From NCBI RefSeq assembly GCF_000170915.1, contig NZ_ABCT01000004.1, positions 62,001 to 126,000 on the forward strand: a stretch of 64,000 nucleotides of DNA, written 5' to 3'. The position numbers were made by a program, and so were the translations under genes. Shown here one piece after another: positions 11,666 through 19,618 of this stretch. How positions within the stretch are numbered: position 1 is the stretch's first letter; every line of letters starts with the position of its first letter. The notes under the pieces were generated by a model. That model worked only from the letters and a program-made list of their open reading frames with translations. It was not told where the DNA came from and ran no database searches. The stretch comes from Limnobacter sp. MED105. Its GTDB lineage: Bacteria > Pseudomonadota > Gammaproteobacteria > Burkholderiales > Burkholderiaceae_B.

Positions 11666-12719
11666 TACCCTGCCGCGTGTGGCCTTGGTGGCCACCGGTG
11701 GCACCATTGCAGGCACCCTGATCGAGGGCTCTGAAACCTGGGCTTATGAATCGGCACAGCGCAGTGGTGAAAGCCTTGTGATGAATATTCCGGGTTTGCT
11801 GCGCCGTGCACAATGGCATTTTGAGCAGCCCTATAGCATCGGTAGCCAAAACCTTGAATTGACCCACATGCTGCAATTGCGTGCCGCGTTGATCCGTTTG
11901 CTTCGGTCCCCCAATGTAGATGCAATATTGGTGACGCACGGAACCGACACCATGGAAGACATGCTGTACTTCCTTTATCTCACTTTGCCCGCGCCGCTTT
12001 TGACCAAACCATTGGTTTTTACCGGCGCCATGTTGCCTTCCGATGCGGACAATGCTGACGGACCTGTCAATTTAAGCGGTGCTCTCGACTTCGCGGTGCA
12101 GTGTTTACCGTGCGACCAGCCTGTTTATGCAGCACCATTCGGTTTGTGCATGCAGGGACTGTTTACAGCCGCGCAGTGTGTGGAAAAACAAAGCACGGCT
12201 GGTTTGGATGCATTTGATGGTCCATATTCCATGCTGTCAGATTCGAATTGGTTCAGTAGTCTGAATACCTTAAGTCCACCCGCTGATTTGGGTGTTCCTG
12301 GACAGTTTTCCAATCTGTTTGGTACAGATACGCTGGCGCATCCCTTGTTTGAAGCCATGGAGGTGCCCATTGTTTTTTGTGTGCCGGGTAACGGGCCGCT
12401 GCGTCAATTGAATGACCTTCTGAACCGCAAGCCTGCATCCGTTGTTGTTGCTGCACCGGGACACGGCAACATTCCCGAATTCTGCGTGCCCGTGTTACGT
12501 CGACTTCTATTAAATGGTGTTAGCGTGGTGCGTGCAAGCCGAGTGGCTGCAGGTGGCGTGGAGCAGGGTGGCGAATTCAATGCACTCGACGATTTTCGAG
12601 AAGGCACGCTGCCTGCGGGTACAGTTGGCGTTTATTCAGAATCGGGCAGTTTAAGCTTGAGCAAGTGTGTAGTCTACGAACGGCTGCGAGTGCTAACCCG
12701 CAGCCTGATAGGGCTGTAA
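11637..12719 (+). CDS. L-asparaginase (cytoplasmic type)
   Basis: The enzyme hydrolyses asparagine to aspartate and ammonia. Both threonine motifs are present: ATGGTIAG near the N-terminus and THGTDTMEDM about 85 residues later. FTGAMLPSDADNADGP and the GNGPLRQLN region also match the family. At about 360 residues it is normal in length, and there is no signal peptide, favouring a cytoplasmic enzyme. Two adjacent ATGs (11637, 11640) inside the end of rmuC are plausible starts, with AAGGTGG upstream. Confidence 0.88.
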   Translation: MMTTHPQTLDTLPRVALVATGGTIAGTLIEGSETWAYESAQRSGESLVMNIPGLLRRAQWHFEQPYSIGSQNLELTHMLQLRAALIRLLRSPNVDAILVTHGTDTMEDMLYFLYLTLPAPLLTKPLVFTGAMLPSDADNADGPVNLSGALDFAVQCLPCDQPVYAAPFGLCMQGLFTAAQCVEKQSTAGLDAFDGPYSMLSDSNWFSSLNTLSPPADLGVPGQFSNLFGTDTLAHPLFEAMEVPIVFCVPGNGPLRQLNDLLNRKPASVVVAAPGHGNIPEFCVPVLRRLLLNGVSVVRASRVAAGGVEQGGEFNALDDFREGTLPAGTVGVYSESGSLSLSKCVVYERLRVLTRSLIGL

Positions 12720-12732
12720 TTTTTATTTTATT
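12701..12732 (+). terminator. Weak intrinsic terminator after the asparaginase gene
   Basis: CAGCC and GGCTG arms form a short five-pair stem across the last codons, followed by TAATTTTTATTTTATT. The stem is short, but the T-rich run and the convergent TolC gene support a terminator. Confidence 0.4.
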
Positions 12733-14746
12733 CAACCTGCGCTTGAGCAACATTCAGATTTTTTCTGGTCTGGGTTTGCGCCGTACTGACAGGCATGTTT
12801 TGTTCCCGAATAATTTGCCAAACACCTTTGTTTTCTTGCCAGGTCAAAACTTTTTTCGAGCGTTCCTGATACAACTTTGCGCGGTAGTCCTGAACAAAGC
12901 TGATTTCGTATTCATTGGGTTTGTCGAAGCTCGGTATCACTAGTAAGTCGGAAATCTCGATATCGATTCCCTGTGCTTTCGTAATGCGATCTCGGCGGTT
13001 ACTGACCCATGCTTCATAGCTGCCTTCTTCGGGTTTGAAGTTTGGCGCGTAAAACGCGATGTAACTGTTCAAGTCTTTGTTTTCCCAAGCCCTCGCCCAC
13101 GCTTTGGTCTTGTCGATCAGGCTTTTAGACACTTCTGCGGGGTCTCCAAATGCAGCCACCTGTTGGCTTGCAAGGTCACCGTTGTCCAATTGGGCCAATT
13201 GAATGGGCGGCAGGCTGTTGGTCGAATTCACTGACTTCAATGCCTCATCGAATCCAATGTTGGGCAAATCAAAGTCTTCCAGATTGATAAGGCGAGTGGG
13301 GCACCCTTCGGCCTCAGCGCCACTGTGGGTTTGTTCTTTGTAAAACAGAACATTGCGCTTGGTGGGTTCATCCACATTCACCAGTTCATCGACAGCAAAT
13401 AGCGTGATCAATTGGCCGGTGGCCGCCAGCAATTTCAATTTTGAAACACTTAAATCGGCTTCAATATTAATCAAAGCCCTTTGTGCCTGATAGTACTCAT
13501 TCTCTGCACTCAGCAAATCGAGCAGGCTGCGTCGCCCCACTGCAAATTGCTGTTCATAGGCTGCGCGCGCCTTGGAAATTGCAGCCGCCTGTTCACGAAA
13601 GTAATTCAGCTTTTTTTGAGAACTGACCACATCAAAAAGCGAGGTTTGTGTGGACTGTCGAATGGCCCTGCAAATCACCAGTTTGTCGTCCAGACTGCGC
13701 AGTCGACGTTTGATTGCCGCATTACGGGAGGCATTGTCGGCTCCACCACGGTACAGGTTAATCGTAGCCAGCAAGTCGATCGACGAAATTTGGCGCTCGT
13801 CAAATGTGGACAGGTAGTTGCTGTACACATCGGTTTTTGCGCGTAAATCAAGGCGGGGGTGAAAGCCTTCGCTGGCCGCAGTTACTGCCTGTTTGGCGGT
13901 AGCAATGGATGCATTGGATGCCTTCAGTAGCGGGTGGTTGTTCAGGGCGAATACCAAACGTTCGCGGTTTTCAACCTCAAAGTTGGCATTGACTACGTAT
14001 TCACCTGCCTGATTGACTGGCCAAACTGTGTCGGTAATTCGTTGATAGTTGGCCATCGCGGAAAAAGTGTTGGCTTTCTCGGTGGCCAGGTTACCCAAAG
14101 CCAAAGTGTACCGGCTGCGCGCCTGTTCCAGATCGGATTGACGCGTTACACCGCTTTTTACCTTTTCCTCAATGCGGTTCATCAGTTCTTGGTGATACTT
14201 CAGATTGTCCTCGGACAAACGAGTCAGGGCCTGAAAACGTGACACATCAACATGTGCACTGGAGGCATCAAAAGCGACCTGATTGGCCTTGTTCAGATAT
14301 CGGTAATAGCTTTGCATCGCCTCGGAGTAGGCTGCAAGGTAGCGGGCCTGAGAGGCAAAACCGTTGTACAGGTTTTGGCGCGCCTCAATGCCATAGGAGT
14401 TTGCGTTGTAGGTACGCGTGTCAGCGTCTTCGATCCGGGTTCGTTCGCGACCTGCAGAGCCCCGTGCATCAACCGTGGGCAACAAAGTGCCAAACACCAC
14501 GTTGGCCTCTTCCATTTGCGCTTCGAGCGCATGTACATCTGCGTCCAGTGCAGGGCTGTTTTGCAGGCCTTTGATCACGCTTTGTTGCAATGGGTTCGGC
14601 GCATTGTTTTCTGTGGGCTGCTCTGCGAGTATCGCCTGGTTTTCCTGTGTCCAGGCCGAAGGCGGGGCCAGGGTAAGAAGGGCGATGATCAATGAAGTGG
14701 ATAAGTTGTAGCTTGTGTTCATATTGGCTCGTTCGTTAAATTGCAT
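12728..14746 (-). CDS. TolC-family outer membrane channel with C-terminal Cds6-type NTF2-like domain
   Basis: This outer membrane component of the type I secretion operon has about 672 residues, well above the 430-480 of usual TolC proteins. A signal peptide is visible in the segment after MNTSYNLS (ending near PPSAWTQ). TolC-like coiled helices fill roughly residues 50-465. A variable linker follows, and from about residue 545 to 650 there is a domain with KAWARAWENKDLNSYIAFY, APNFKP and NRRDRI. That pattern is characteristic of the NTF2-like domain known from L,D-transpeptidase Cds6. The ATG at 14746 overlaps the upstream stop as TGATG; an ATG at 14722 is an alternative closer to the signal peptide. 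Confidence 0.85.
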   Translation of the reverse strand: MQFNERANMNTSYNLSTSLIIALLTLAPPSAWTQENQAILAEQPTENNAPNPLQQSVIKGLQNSPALDADVHALEAQMEEANVVFGTLLPTVDARGSAGRERTRIEDADTRTYNANSYGIEARQNLYNGFASQARYLAAYSEAMQSYYRYLNKANQVAFDASSAHVDVSRFQALTRLSEDNLKYHQELMNRIEEKVKSGVTRQSDLEQARSRYTLALGNLATEKANTFSAMANYQRITDTVWPVNQAGEYVVNANFEVENRERLVFALNNHPLLKASNASIATAKQAVTAASEGFHPRLDLRAKTDVYSNYLSTFDERQISSIDLLATINLYRGGADNASRNAAIKRRLRSLDDKLVICRAIRQSTQTSLFDVVSSQKKLNYFREQAAAISKARAAYEQQFAVGRRSLLDLLSAENEYYQAQRALINIEADLSVSKLKLLAATGQLITLFAVDELVNVDEPTKRNVLFYKEQTHSGAEAEGCPTRLINLEDFDLPNIGFDEALKSVNSTNSLPPIQLAQLDNGDLASQQVAAFGDPAEVSKSLIDKTKAWARAWENKDLNSYIAFYAPNFKPEEGSYEAWVSNRRDRITKAQGIDIEISDLLVIPSFDKPNEYEISFVQDYRAKLYQERSKKVLTWQENKGVWQIIREQNMPVSTAQTQTRKNLNVAQAQVE

Positions 14747-15900
14747 CAACAGACAGCAGCAGCTTCTTCAGCAGGTGCGCAGTTCGCAGAGTCAAAAGCA
14801 CTGGCGCTGAATCCTGAGGCCCAAGCTGTTTTACTTTGGATGTATTCGTTGGCCTGGTCGCGGGCTTGATCCAGATAGGTTTGTACATTTTCCTGAACGG
14901 CTTCAATTACAGAATCGACCGTGTATTGTTCAGAGGAATATTCGTGGTCGCCCATCTGCGTATTGCCCGTGTAGTCGCTGCTGTCGGTGTTGTCAGCGCA
15001 ATCGGTGTTGTCAGCAGGGTAATCGTTGTCGTTCACGGCTACGTCAATGGCGTCGACCTTCATGTACACATGGGCAGTGTCGGTCAGGCAACTGTCATCG
15101 CCGATGGTGTAGCTAATAACATCCTCTCCGCAAAAACCTTCATTGGGTGTGTAGTGCAACTTGCCATCCTTGATTTCCACTGTCCCGTTTTCGGCGCTTG
15201 CTTCGTTGATTCTTAAATCACCGCAGCCTAGGTCGTTTTTTAGAACGTCGACGATCACTGGGCAATCTGCCTTTGTGCTGGCGCAGTCATTGACCGCGTC
15301 AACCTCTGGGCAGTCCGGATCAGTTTTGCAATCTGGTTCGTCCACAGGCGGACAGGTGGGCGGTGTGGGGCACTCGCAGTCTTCTTCTTCGTCCACCGGC
15401 GGATCAACCGGTGGTGGTTCTTCATTTTCATCCACTGGCGTTGGGGGTGGCATGTCTTTACATTCCACACTCGCAGGGCCTTCTTTCTCAACCACTCGAA
15501 CTGTGTTGGTACCATTTTCGCCAACCTTGCTATCCATGCTGGGCAGTGGGTCTTGGTTAACCCGCTCCACCACATAGCCCTCGCTTAGTTTTGGAAGGTC
15601 TTCGGGCACATCGTTGTCTTGTGCGCCGACAGTGATGTATTTGCGGATCACATCTTTTTCAGGAGGGGTAGCAGCGTCGAATGGAACAATTTCACCGGTC
15701 TTTGGCTTGATCAGCCATTCCGTAGGTCCCTCCAGAGGGCGAACCATTTCAGGCGCGGTAATTTGTCCGTCTGTATAAGGACCTAGTTGAACAACCACCT
15801 CTGTTTGCGGTTTCCGCTTCAGGGCTGGGCGAGGTTTTCTGGCCAAGCCAAGGGTACTGGGATCGCATTCTTGGGCATTCACAACTGGCTTTTCGCTCAT
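14746..15900 (-). CDS. Cysteine-rich cadherin/Ig-like protein, presumed type I secretion substrate
   Basis: This 384-residue acidic protein has no Sec or Tat signal. It begins at ATG 15900 (MSEKPVVNAQ), preceded by GAGGA. Residues 30-140 are of unknown fold. Residues 148-200 are a Pro/Glu/Asp/Cys-rich linker. Residues about 200-285 match the bacterial cadherin-like/Big_9 repeat typical of type I-secreted adhesins (NGTVEIKDGKLHYTPNEGF, then DVISYTIGDDS). An Asn/Asp-rich segment (290-320), a predicted amphipathic helix (328-358) and an Ala-rich tail ending in Cys complete it. Fifteen cysteines are present, five in the Ig-like domain. There are no RTX nonapeptides. Its position between hlyD and tolC genes, with TGATG coupling to tolC, makes it the likely cargo or an exporter-associated surface protein. 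Function unknown. Confidence 0.75.
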   Translation of the reverse strand: MSEKPVVNAQECDPSTLGLARKPRPALKRKPQTEVVVQLGPYTDGQITAPEMVRPLEGPTEWLIKPKTGEIVPFDAATPPEKDVIRKYITVGAQDNDVPEDLPKLSEGYVVERVNQDPLPSMDSKVGENGTNTVRVVEKEGPASVECKDMPPPTPVDENEEPPPVDPPVDEEEDCECPTPPTCPPVDEPDCKTDPDCPEVDAVNDCASTKADCPVIVDVLKNDLGCGDLRINEASAENGTVEIKDGKLHYTPNEGFCGEDVISYTIGDDSCLTDTAHVYMKVDAIDVAVNDNDYPADNTDCADNTDSSDYTGNTQMGDHEYSSEQYTVDSVIEAVQENVQTYLDQARDQANEYIQSKTAWASGFSASAFDSANCAPAEEAAAVC

Positions 15901-16039
15901 GGGGGTCCTCGGGTTCGATGTCATTGATAAGTGATCGAGCCGCGAGTTTGGTTCCAAATCACCCGCGTGCCAAACAGGTGATTGGGTCAGGATTAACGGG
16001 AGTTAACTCTATCGAGTTATTGGAATGATTCGGTTGGGT
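15901..16039 (-). promoter_or_regulatory. Structured gap between adaptor and presumed cargo gene
   Basis: The 139 bases contain AATCACC (15957-15963) pairing with GGTGATT (15977-15983), and TAACTC-tatc-GAGTTA (16004-16019). The latter overlaps an alternative TTAAC/GTTAA dyad at 15993-16006. No T-run follows, so these look like leader or processing hairpins rather than a strong terminator. The cargo gene may have its own promoter here. The SD (GAGGA) is at the 15901-side end. Confidence 0.4.
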
Positions 16040-17398
16040 TTACTGCTCGGTAAAAGCCTGGATTGAACCGCGTATAACTGGTTTTGTGAGGTAGGACAAC
16101 ACGGTTCGATCTTCAGTTTCAATGCTCACATTGGCCACCATGCCAGGCATCAGTCGAATTTTCTCATTCACATTCAGGCGTGGTACTTTCACTTTCACAC
16201 TAAAGTAGGGTCGACCGAACTCGTCAAGTAAACTGTCTGCGGAGATACTTTCCACAGTTCCTTCCAATCCGCCGTATATGGAATAGTCATAGGCAGTCAC
16301 ACGAATGTTGGCGATTTGTTTGGGTCGAATAAACGCAATGTCTTTTGGGTTGATTCGGGTCTCGAAAACCAGTTGCTCATCAATTGGCACAATTTCGATC
16401 ACCTCTTTTCCTGCGGGGACAACAGCGCCTCGGGTGTTGTACAAAACTCGTTGCACAAGACCGTCCACCGGGGTTTTTAATGTGGCTTGATTCACTCTGT
16501 CCGTGAGCTCGATCTGGTTCTGCTCAAGACTGGCCAACCTCGCCTTGACTTCCGAGAGTTCGGTGCGCGCTTCATTAATCTGCTTTAGGCGAGTTTCCTC
16601 AATTTTTTCGCGAGCCTCGCGAATGGCAGAGTACAAGCGACTGGTTTGCGCCTTGGCTCCTTCATAATCGCCTTTTGCTTTGGCGACGTCGCGTTCAAGT
16701 CGCAGTACTTCAACCGGGGAAACTGCACCGCTTTTTAGCAGTGGCCGCATACTGCTCAACTCTTGTTCGGATATTTCCAGGTTTCGTTTGGCAGCGGTGG
16801 CGTTGCTTTGTGCCTCATCGAGTTCGCGTTGCCGTTGGTCAAGCTGTTGTTCATAAATTTGCGTTTGTGAAGCCCATTCCTGAAGTTTGGTTTGTAGCAG
16901 TTTGGATTCCTGCAGGTACAGATCGGGGTATTGCTGAATTAGCGAGGCAGGTATGTTCGGCGTGGTGTTGTTAAGTTGGGCCATCAGCCGGGCTTCACGA
17001 AATTGAAAAGACGCATCAACCGCTTCCTTTTCCTTCAGGCTTGATGAAAACCGGGTGATGTCGATTTGAACCAGCTTGTCGCCAGCCTTGACCAATTGGC
17101 CCTCGCGCACAAACACCTGGTTGATAACTCCGCCATCCACAGCCTGAATCACCTGCAAGCGCTGGGAGGGTACAACACGCGCCTCGCCGTGAGCTGCTTG
17201 GGGTACTGTTGCAATTGCAGACCATGCCAACAAGGCCAACAAGGTAAGGGCACAGCCATGTACCAGGCGTTTTGTGAGCACTTGTTGTTCATGCCAAAGC
17301 CTTGACTGCTCAAGCCCCGCTGTTGCCGGCATGTGGTGTTCGCCATTTTTCCCAAGAAGCCAGTTTATGAATCGTATGGTGTGGCGCTGAGTTTTCAT
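16040..17398 (-). CDS. Type I secretion membrane fusion protein (HlyD family)
   Basis: This 452-residue periplasmic adaptor links the inner membrane ABC exporter with the TolC channel. It has one N-terminal membrane helix (about residues 46-65), then a lipoyl half-motif (DGGVINQVFVREGQLVKAGD), a long coiled-coil hairpin (about 130-290), the second lipoyl half (LKTPVDGLVQRV), and a beta-barrel C-terminal domain (GMVANVSIETEDRTVLSYL). This is the HlyD/LapC pattern. Its ATG overlaps the exporter stop by four bases (ATGA), showing translational coupling. Confidence 0.92.
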   Translation of the reverse strand: MKTQRHTIRFINWLLGKNGEHHMPATAGLEQSRLWHEQQVLTKRLVHGCALTLLALLAWSAIATVPQAAHGEARVVPSQRLQVIQAVDGGVINQVFVREGQLVKAGDKLVQIDITRFSSSLKEKEAVDASFQFREARLMAQLNNTTPNIPASLIQQYPDLYLQESKLLQTKLQEWASQTQIYEQQLDQRQRELDEAQSNATAAKRNLEISEQELSSMRPLLKSGAVSPVEVLRLERDVAKAKGDYEGAKAQTSRLYSAIREAREKIEETRLKQINEARTELSEVKARLASLEQNQIELTDRVNQATLKTPVDGLVQRVLYNTRGAVVPAGKEVIEIVPIDEQLVFETRINPKDIAFIRPKQIANIRVTAYDYSIYGGLEGTVESISADSLLDEFGRPYFSVKVKVPRLNVNEKIRLMPGMVANVSIETEDRTVLSYLTKPVIRGSIQAFTEQ

Positions 17399-19518
17399 GG
17401 TTCAACCTGCGTTGTTTGCTTTCGTTGTGTGGCCAGAGCATTGGCCGCATGCAGTACTTCAGGTTTGTTGCCTTGTGCGTGAATTTGCCCGTTGTGCATC
17501 AGGGCAAGGCGACTCGCACAAGCCAACAACCCAAGCTTGTGGGTGGTAAACACCAACATGCTTCGTTCGGGTAGTTGTTGCAGGTGCTGCAACAAGCGGT
17601 TTTCCATATGCTGGTCCAGGCAAACAGTGGGTTCATCCAGCAGTATCAGTTGTGGTTGGCCTGCCAGCGCTCTGCAAAGCGAAACTGCCTGTTTTTGTCC
17701 CGACGACAAGTTGTTACCCTGGCTGTCTATAGCCATGTGAATACCGTCTGGGTGCTGGTCTACCCAGTCTTTCAAGCCAAGTTGTTGGAGAATTTCCCAG
17801 CAATCGCTTGAGTTGATGTGCGGGCGCATGAAGCGAATATTGTCGAGCAAACTACCCTTGAGTAACACAGGGGGTTGACTGGCGTAACCCACTTTGGATT
17901 GAAATTCACTGTTTTGATAATGTTCGATCGACAATTTGTTGACCACAAGTTGACCCTGATCGCATTTAAGTTGTTGGGCAAGCAGTTTGAGTAGGGACGT
18001 TTTTCCAGACCCTGTGGTGCCGATAACAGCTAGCCTGCCACCGGCATGCAATTGAAGGTTCACATTGCGCAGCAAGAAATCAAATGGTTGATTGGCTTCT
18101 TTGTTGCGCCCCGGTTTAATTACGCTGGCGAATTCAAGCGACATGTTGTTGATTCGTTCAAGCGCTGAACGTTGAACCGTGGTTGGGGTTTGTTGCCCCA
18201 AGAACTGGTCAAGTTCTTCGAAACTGGCTTGGGCTGAATGTGTTTGTACTAGATGAGCCTGTAGTTTTTGAATTGGTGCGAAACAGCGCATGGTGAGCAT
18301 GGACACTGCGATCAATCCACCCACGGTTAGTTGCTTTTCAACAATGAAATAAACGCCTAGCGTGATAGTAAGTACCCAACTACTTTGTTGTAACAGATGT
18401 ATTCGTTGATTCACTACAAACATTTGATCGCGAACTGCGTTGCCGCTTAATCGCGATTTAAGCTGAAGCTTGTTCAATAATTTGCCATGGGCTTGCTCAA
18501 CGCCATGTGCCTGAATGCAGTCCAGGCCAGACAGTGAATCAAGCCATTGGCTTTGTGTTTCCCGACTTTGTCGCATTTGCGTTTGCCCAAGCCGTGAAAT
18601 TCTCCTGTGCGATGTTGCAATGAACAGCAAAGTTAGTCCGATAACCCCGCCTGCGATCAACAGAAACAGCGGGTGAATCAGGGCTATTACTGCCAAGAAA
18701 AGTACTAAAAACGGAAGGTCAATCAGTGCAAGAAGAAATACACCAGTGACCAATTCACGCAGTTGCTCGAATGAACGCAAATGCTGTAGAAGCAGGCTTG
18801 GTTCAGTTTTGTAGACGGGTACATTCAAAAGTGATTTCGACAGATGCATCGTGCATCGGGTGTCGATCGAAGTTGCGGCAACCTCCATCAGGCGATGGCG
18901 CGCATGTTTCAAGGCATGTTCAAAACCCAGGCAAAGAAATACACCCAGTAGCAATGCAATCATTGAGGCATAGGCTTGGTTGGGAATGATGCGGTCATAC
19001 ACCTGAAGCGAGAAGAGTGGGCCCGCCAGTGCCAACAGATTGATCAGCAGGGAGGCATAAATCACCGGCTTAAAGCTTCCATTTTCGAAATCAAATGCTT
19101 CTCGTAACCACTTGCTGTCGCGAAGCTGTTGCCAAAAGTCAAGCAGGCCTGCCGGTGCTTGTTCATTTCCTTGAACTGTTTTTGGCGCTTCAATTTGCAA
19201 GGCCCATTTCAATGAAACCGGCGTGGCATTCGATGAAGTCAGTTCTTGAAGTCGACCACACTCACCGTTGTGCAGCGTGGCCAATGTGTGCAGGCCTAGG
19301 TGTTTGATTTCACTGACCGACACCTGATGAAAAAGCTGCCACGAAATATTGCAGGCGGATAGATAAGCCAACAATTGATTTAGATCGATGTCGTGTTCCG
19401 AGTCAGCCAGATCGGTTTGTAATTCCCATTGGCTGGGCAGAAATTCCAGTCCCATTTCCTCAAGCAGGCTGCACAAAGCGCGTTGCAATGGTTTGATGGG
19501 GCGCGGGTCTTGGAGCAT
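17395..19518 (-). CDS. Type I secretion ABC exporter (permease-ATPase fusion)
   Basis: This 707-residue half-transporter has an N-terminal C39-peptidase-like region without a recognisable catalytic Cys/His pair, so it probably only binds cargo, as in RTX/LapB-type exporters. Six membrane helices span about residues 155-440. The nucleotide-binding domain shows Walker A GTTGSGKTS, signature LSSGQKQ (variant of LSGGQ), Walker B LILLDEPT and an H-loop histidine in FTTHK. The ATG at 19518 is preferred over an in-frame TTG at 19530, which falls within a long hairpin. It is first in the secretion operon and lies 100 bases downstream of moeA. Confidence 0.92.
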   Translation of the reverse strand: MLQDPRPIKPLQRALCSLLEEMGLEFLPSQWELQTDLADSEHDIDLNQLLAYLSACNISWQLFHQVSVSEIKHLGLHTLATLHNGECGRLQELTSSNATPVSLKWALQIEAPKTVQGNEQAPAGLLDFWQQLRDSKWLREAFDFENGSFKPVIYASLLINLLALAGPLFSLQVYDRIIPNQAYASMIALLLGVFLCLGFEHALKHARHRLMEVAATSIDTRCTMHLSKSLLNVPVYKTEPSLLLQHLRSFEQLRELVTGVFLLALIDLPFLVLFLAVIALIHPLFLLIAGGVIGLTLLFIATSHRRISRLGQTQMRQSRETQSQWLDSLSGLDCIQAHGVEQAHGKLLNKLQLKSRLSGNAVRDQMFVVNQRIHLLQQSSWVLTITLGVYFIVEKQLTVGGLIAVSMLTMRCFAPIQKLQAHLVQTHSAQASFEELDQFLGQQTPTTVQRSALERINNMSLEFASVIKPGRNKEANQPFDFLLRNVNLQLHAGGRLAVIGTTGSGKTSLLKLLAQQLKCDQGQLVVNKLSIEHYQNSEFQSKVGYASQPPVLLKGSLLDNIRFMRPHINSSDCWEILQQLGLKDWVDQHPDGIHMAIDSQGNNLSSGQKQAVSLCRALAGQPQLILLDEPTVCLDQHMENRLLQHLQQLPERSMLVFTTHKLGLLACASRLALMHNGQIHAQGNKPEVLHAANALATQRKQTTQVEP

Positions 19519-19524
19519 GTCACA

Positions 19525-19567
19525 GGCCAAAATTCAAGAGCGCTCATGGTAGCGCTTGAATCTGGCC
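19525..19567 (-). repeat. Long imperfect inverted repeat before the exporter gene
   Basis: The arms run GGCCAAAATTCAAG-a-GCGCT on one side and AGCGC-TTGAATCTGGCC on the other, around the loop CATGGT. The only interruptions are a bulged base and one or two mismatches. It lies between moeA and the type I secretion operon, and its 3' arm (minus strand) ends seven bases before the exporter ATG. It could terminate the Moco operon (only four T follow the inner stem), mask the exporter start, or bind a regulator. Confidence 0.55.
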
Positions 19568-19588
19568 CTGAAAATCACTCACTTGGTT

Positions 19589-19609
19589 CACTCCCCCGGG
19601 CGGGGTGTG
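19589..19609 (-). repeat. GC-rich hairpin just after moeA
   Basis: CAC-t-CCCC and GGGG-t-GTG arms surround a short loop, ten bases after the moeA stop on the minus strand. There is no T-run, so it would be a transcript-end stabilising or rho-independent-like element of uncertain effect. Confidence 0.35.
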
Positions 19610-19618
19610 TGCGTACTT

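Noticed and set aside
11110-11925. 271-codon minus-strand frame
   Set aside because: It is antisense to rmuC and the asparaginase gene; composition is Ser/Arg/Cys-rich and shows no domain.
14746-15900. RTX toxin or LapA-type adhesin
   Set aside because: No GGxGxDxUx nonapeptides, no long repeat array and no LapG-type N-terminal retention module were found; only one cadherin-like repeat.
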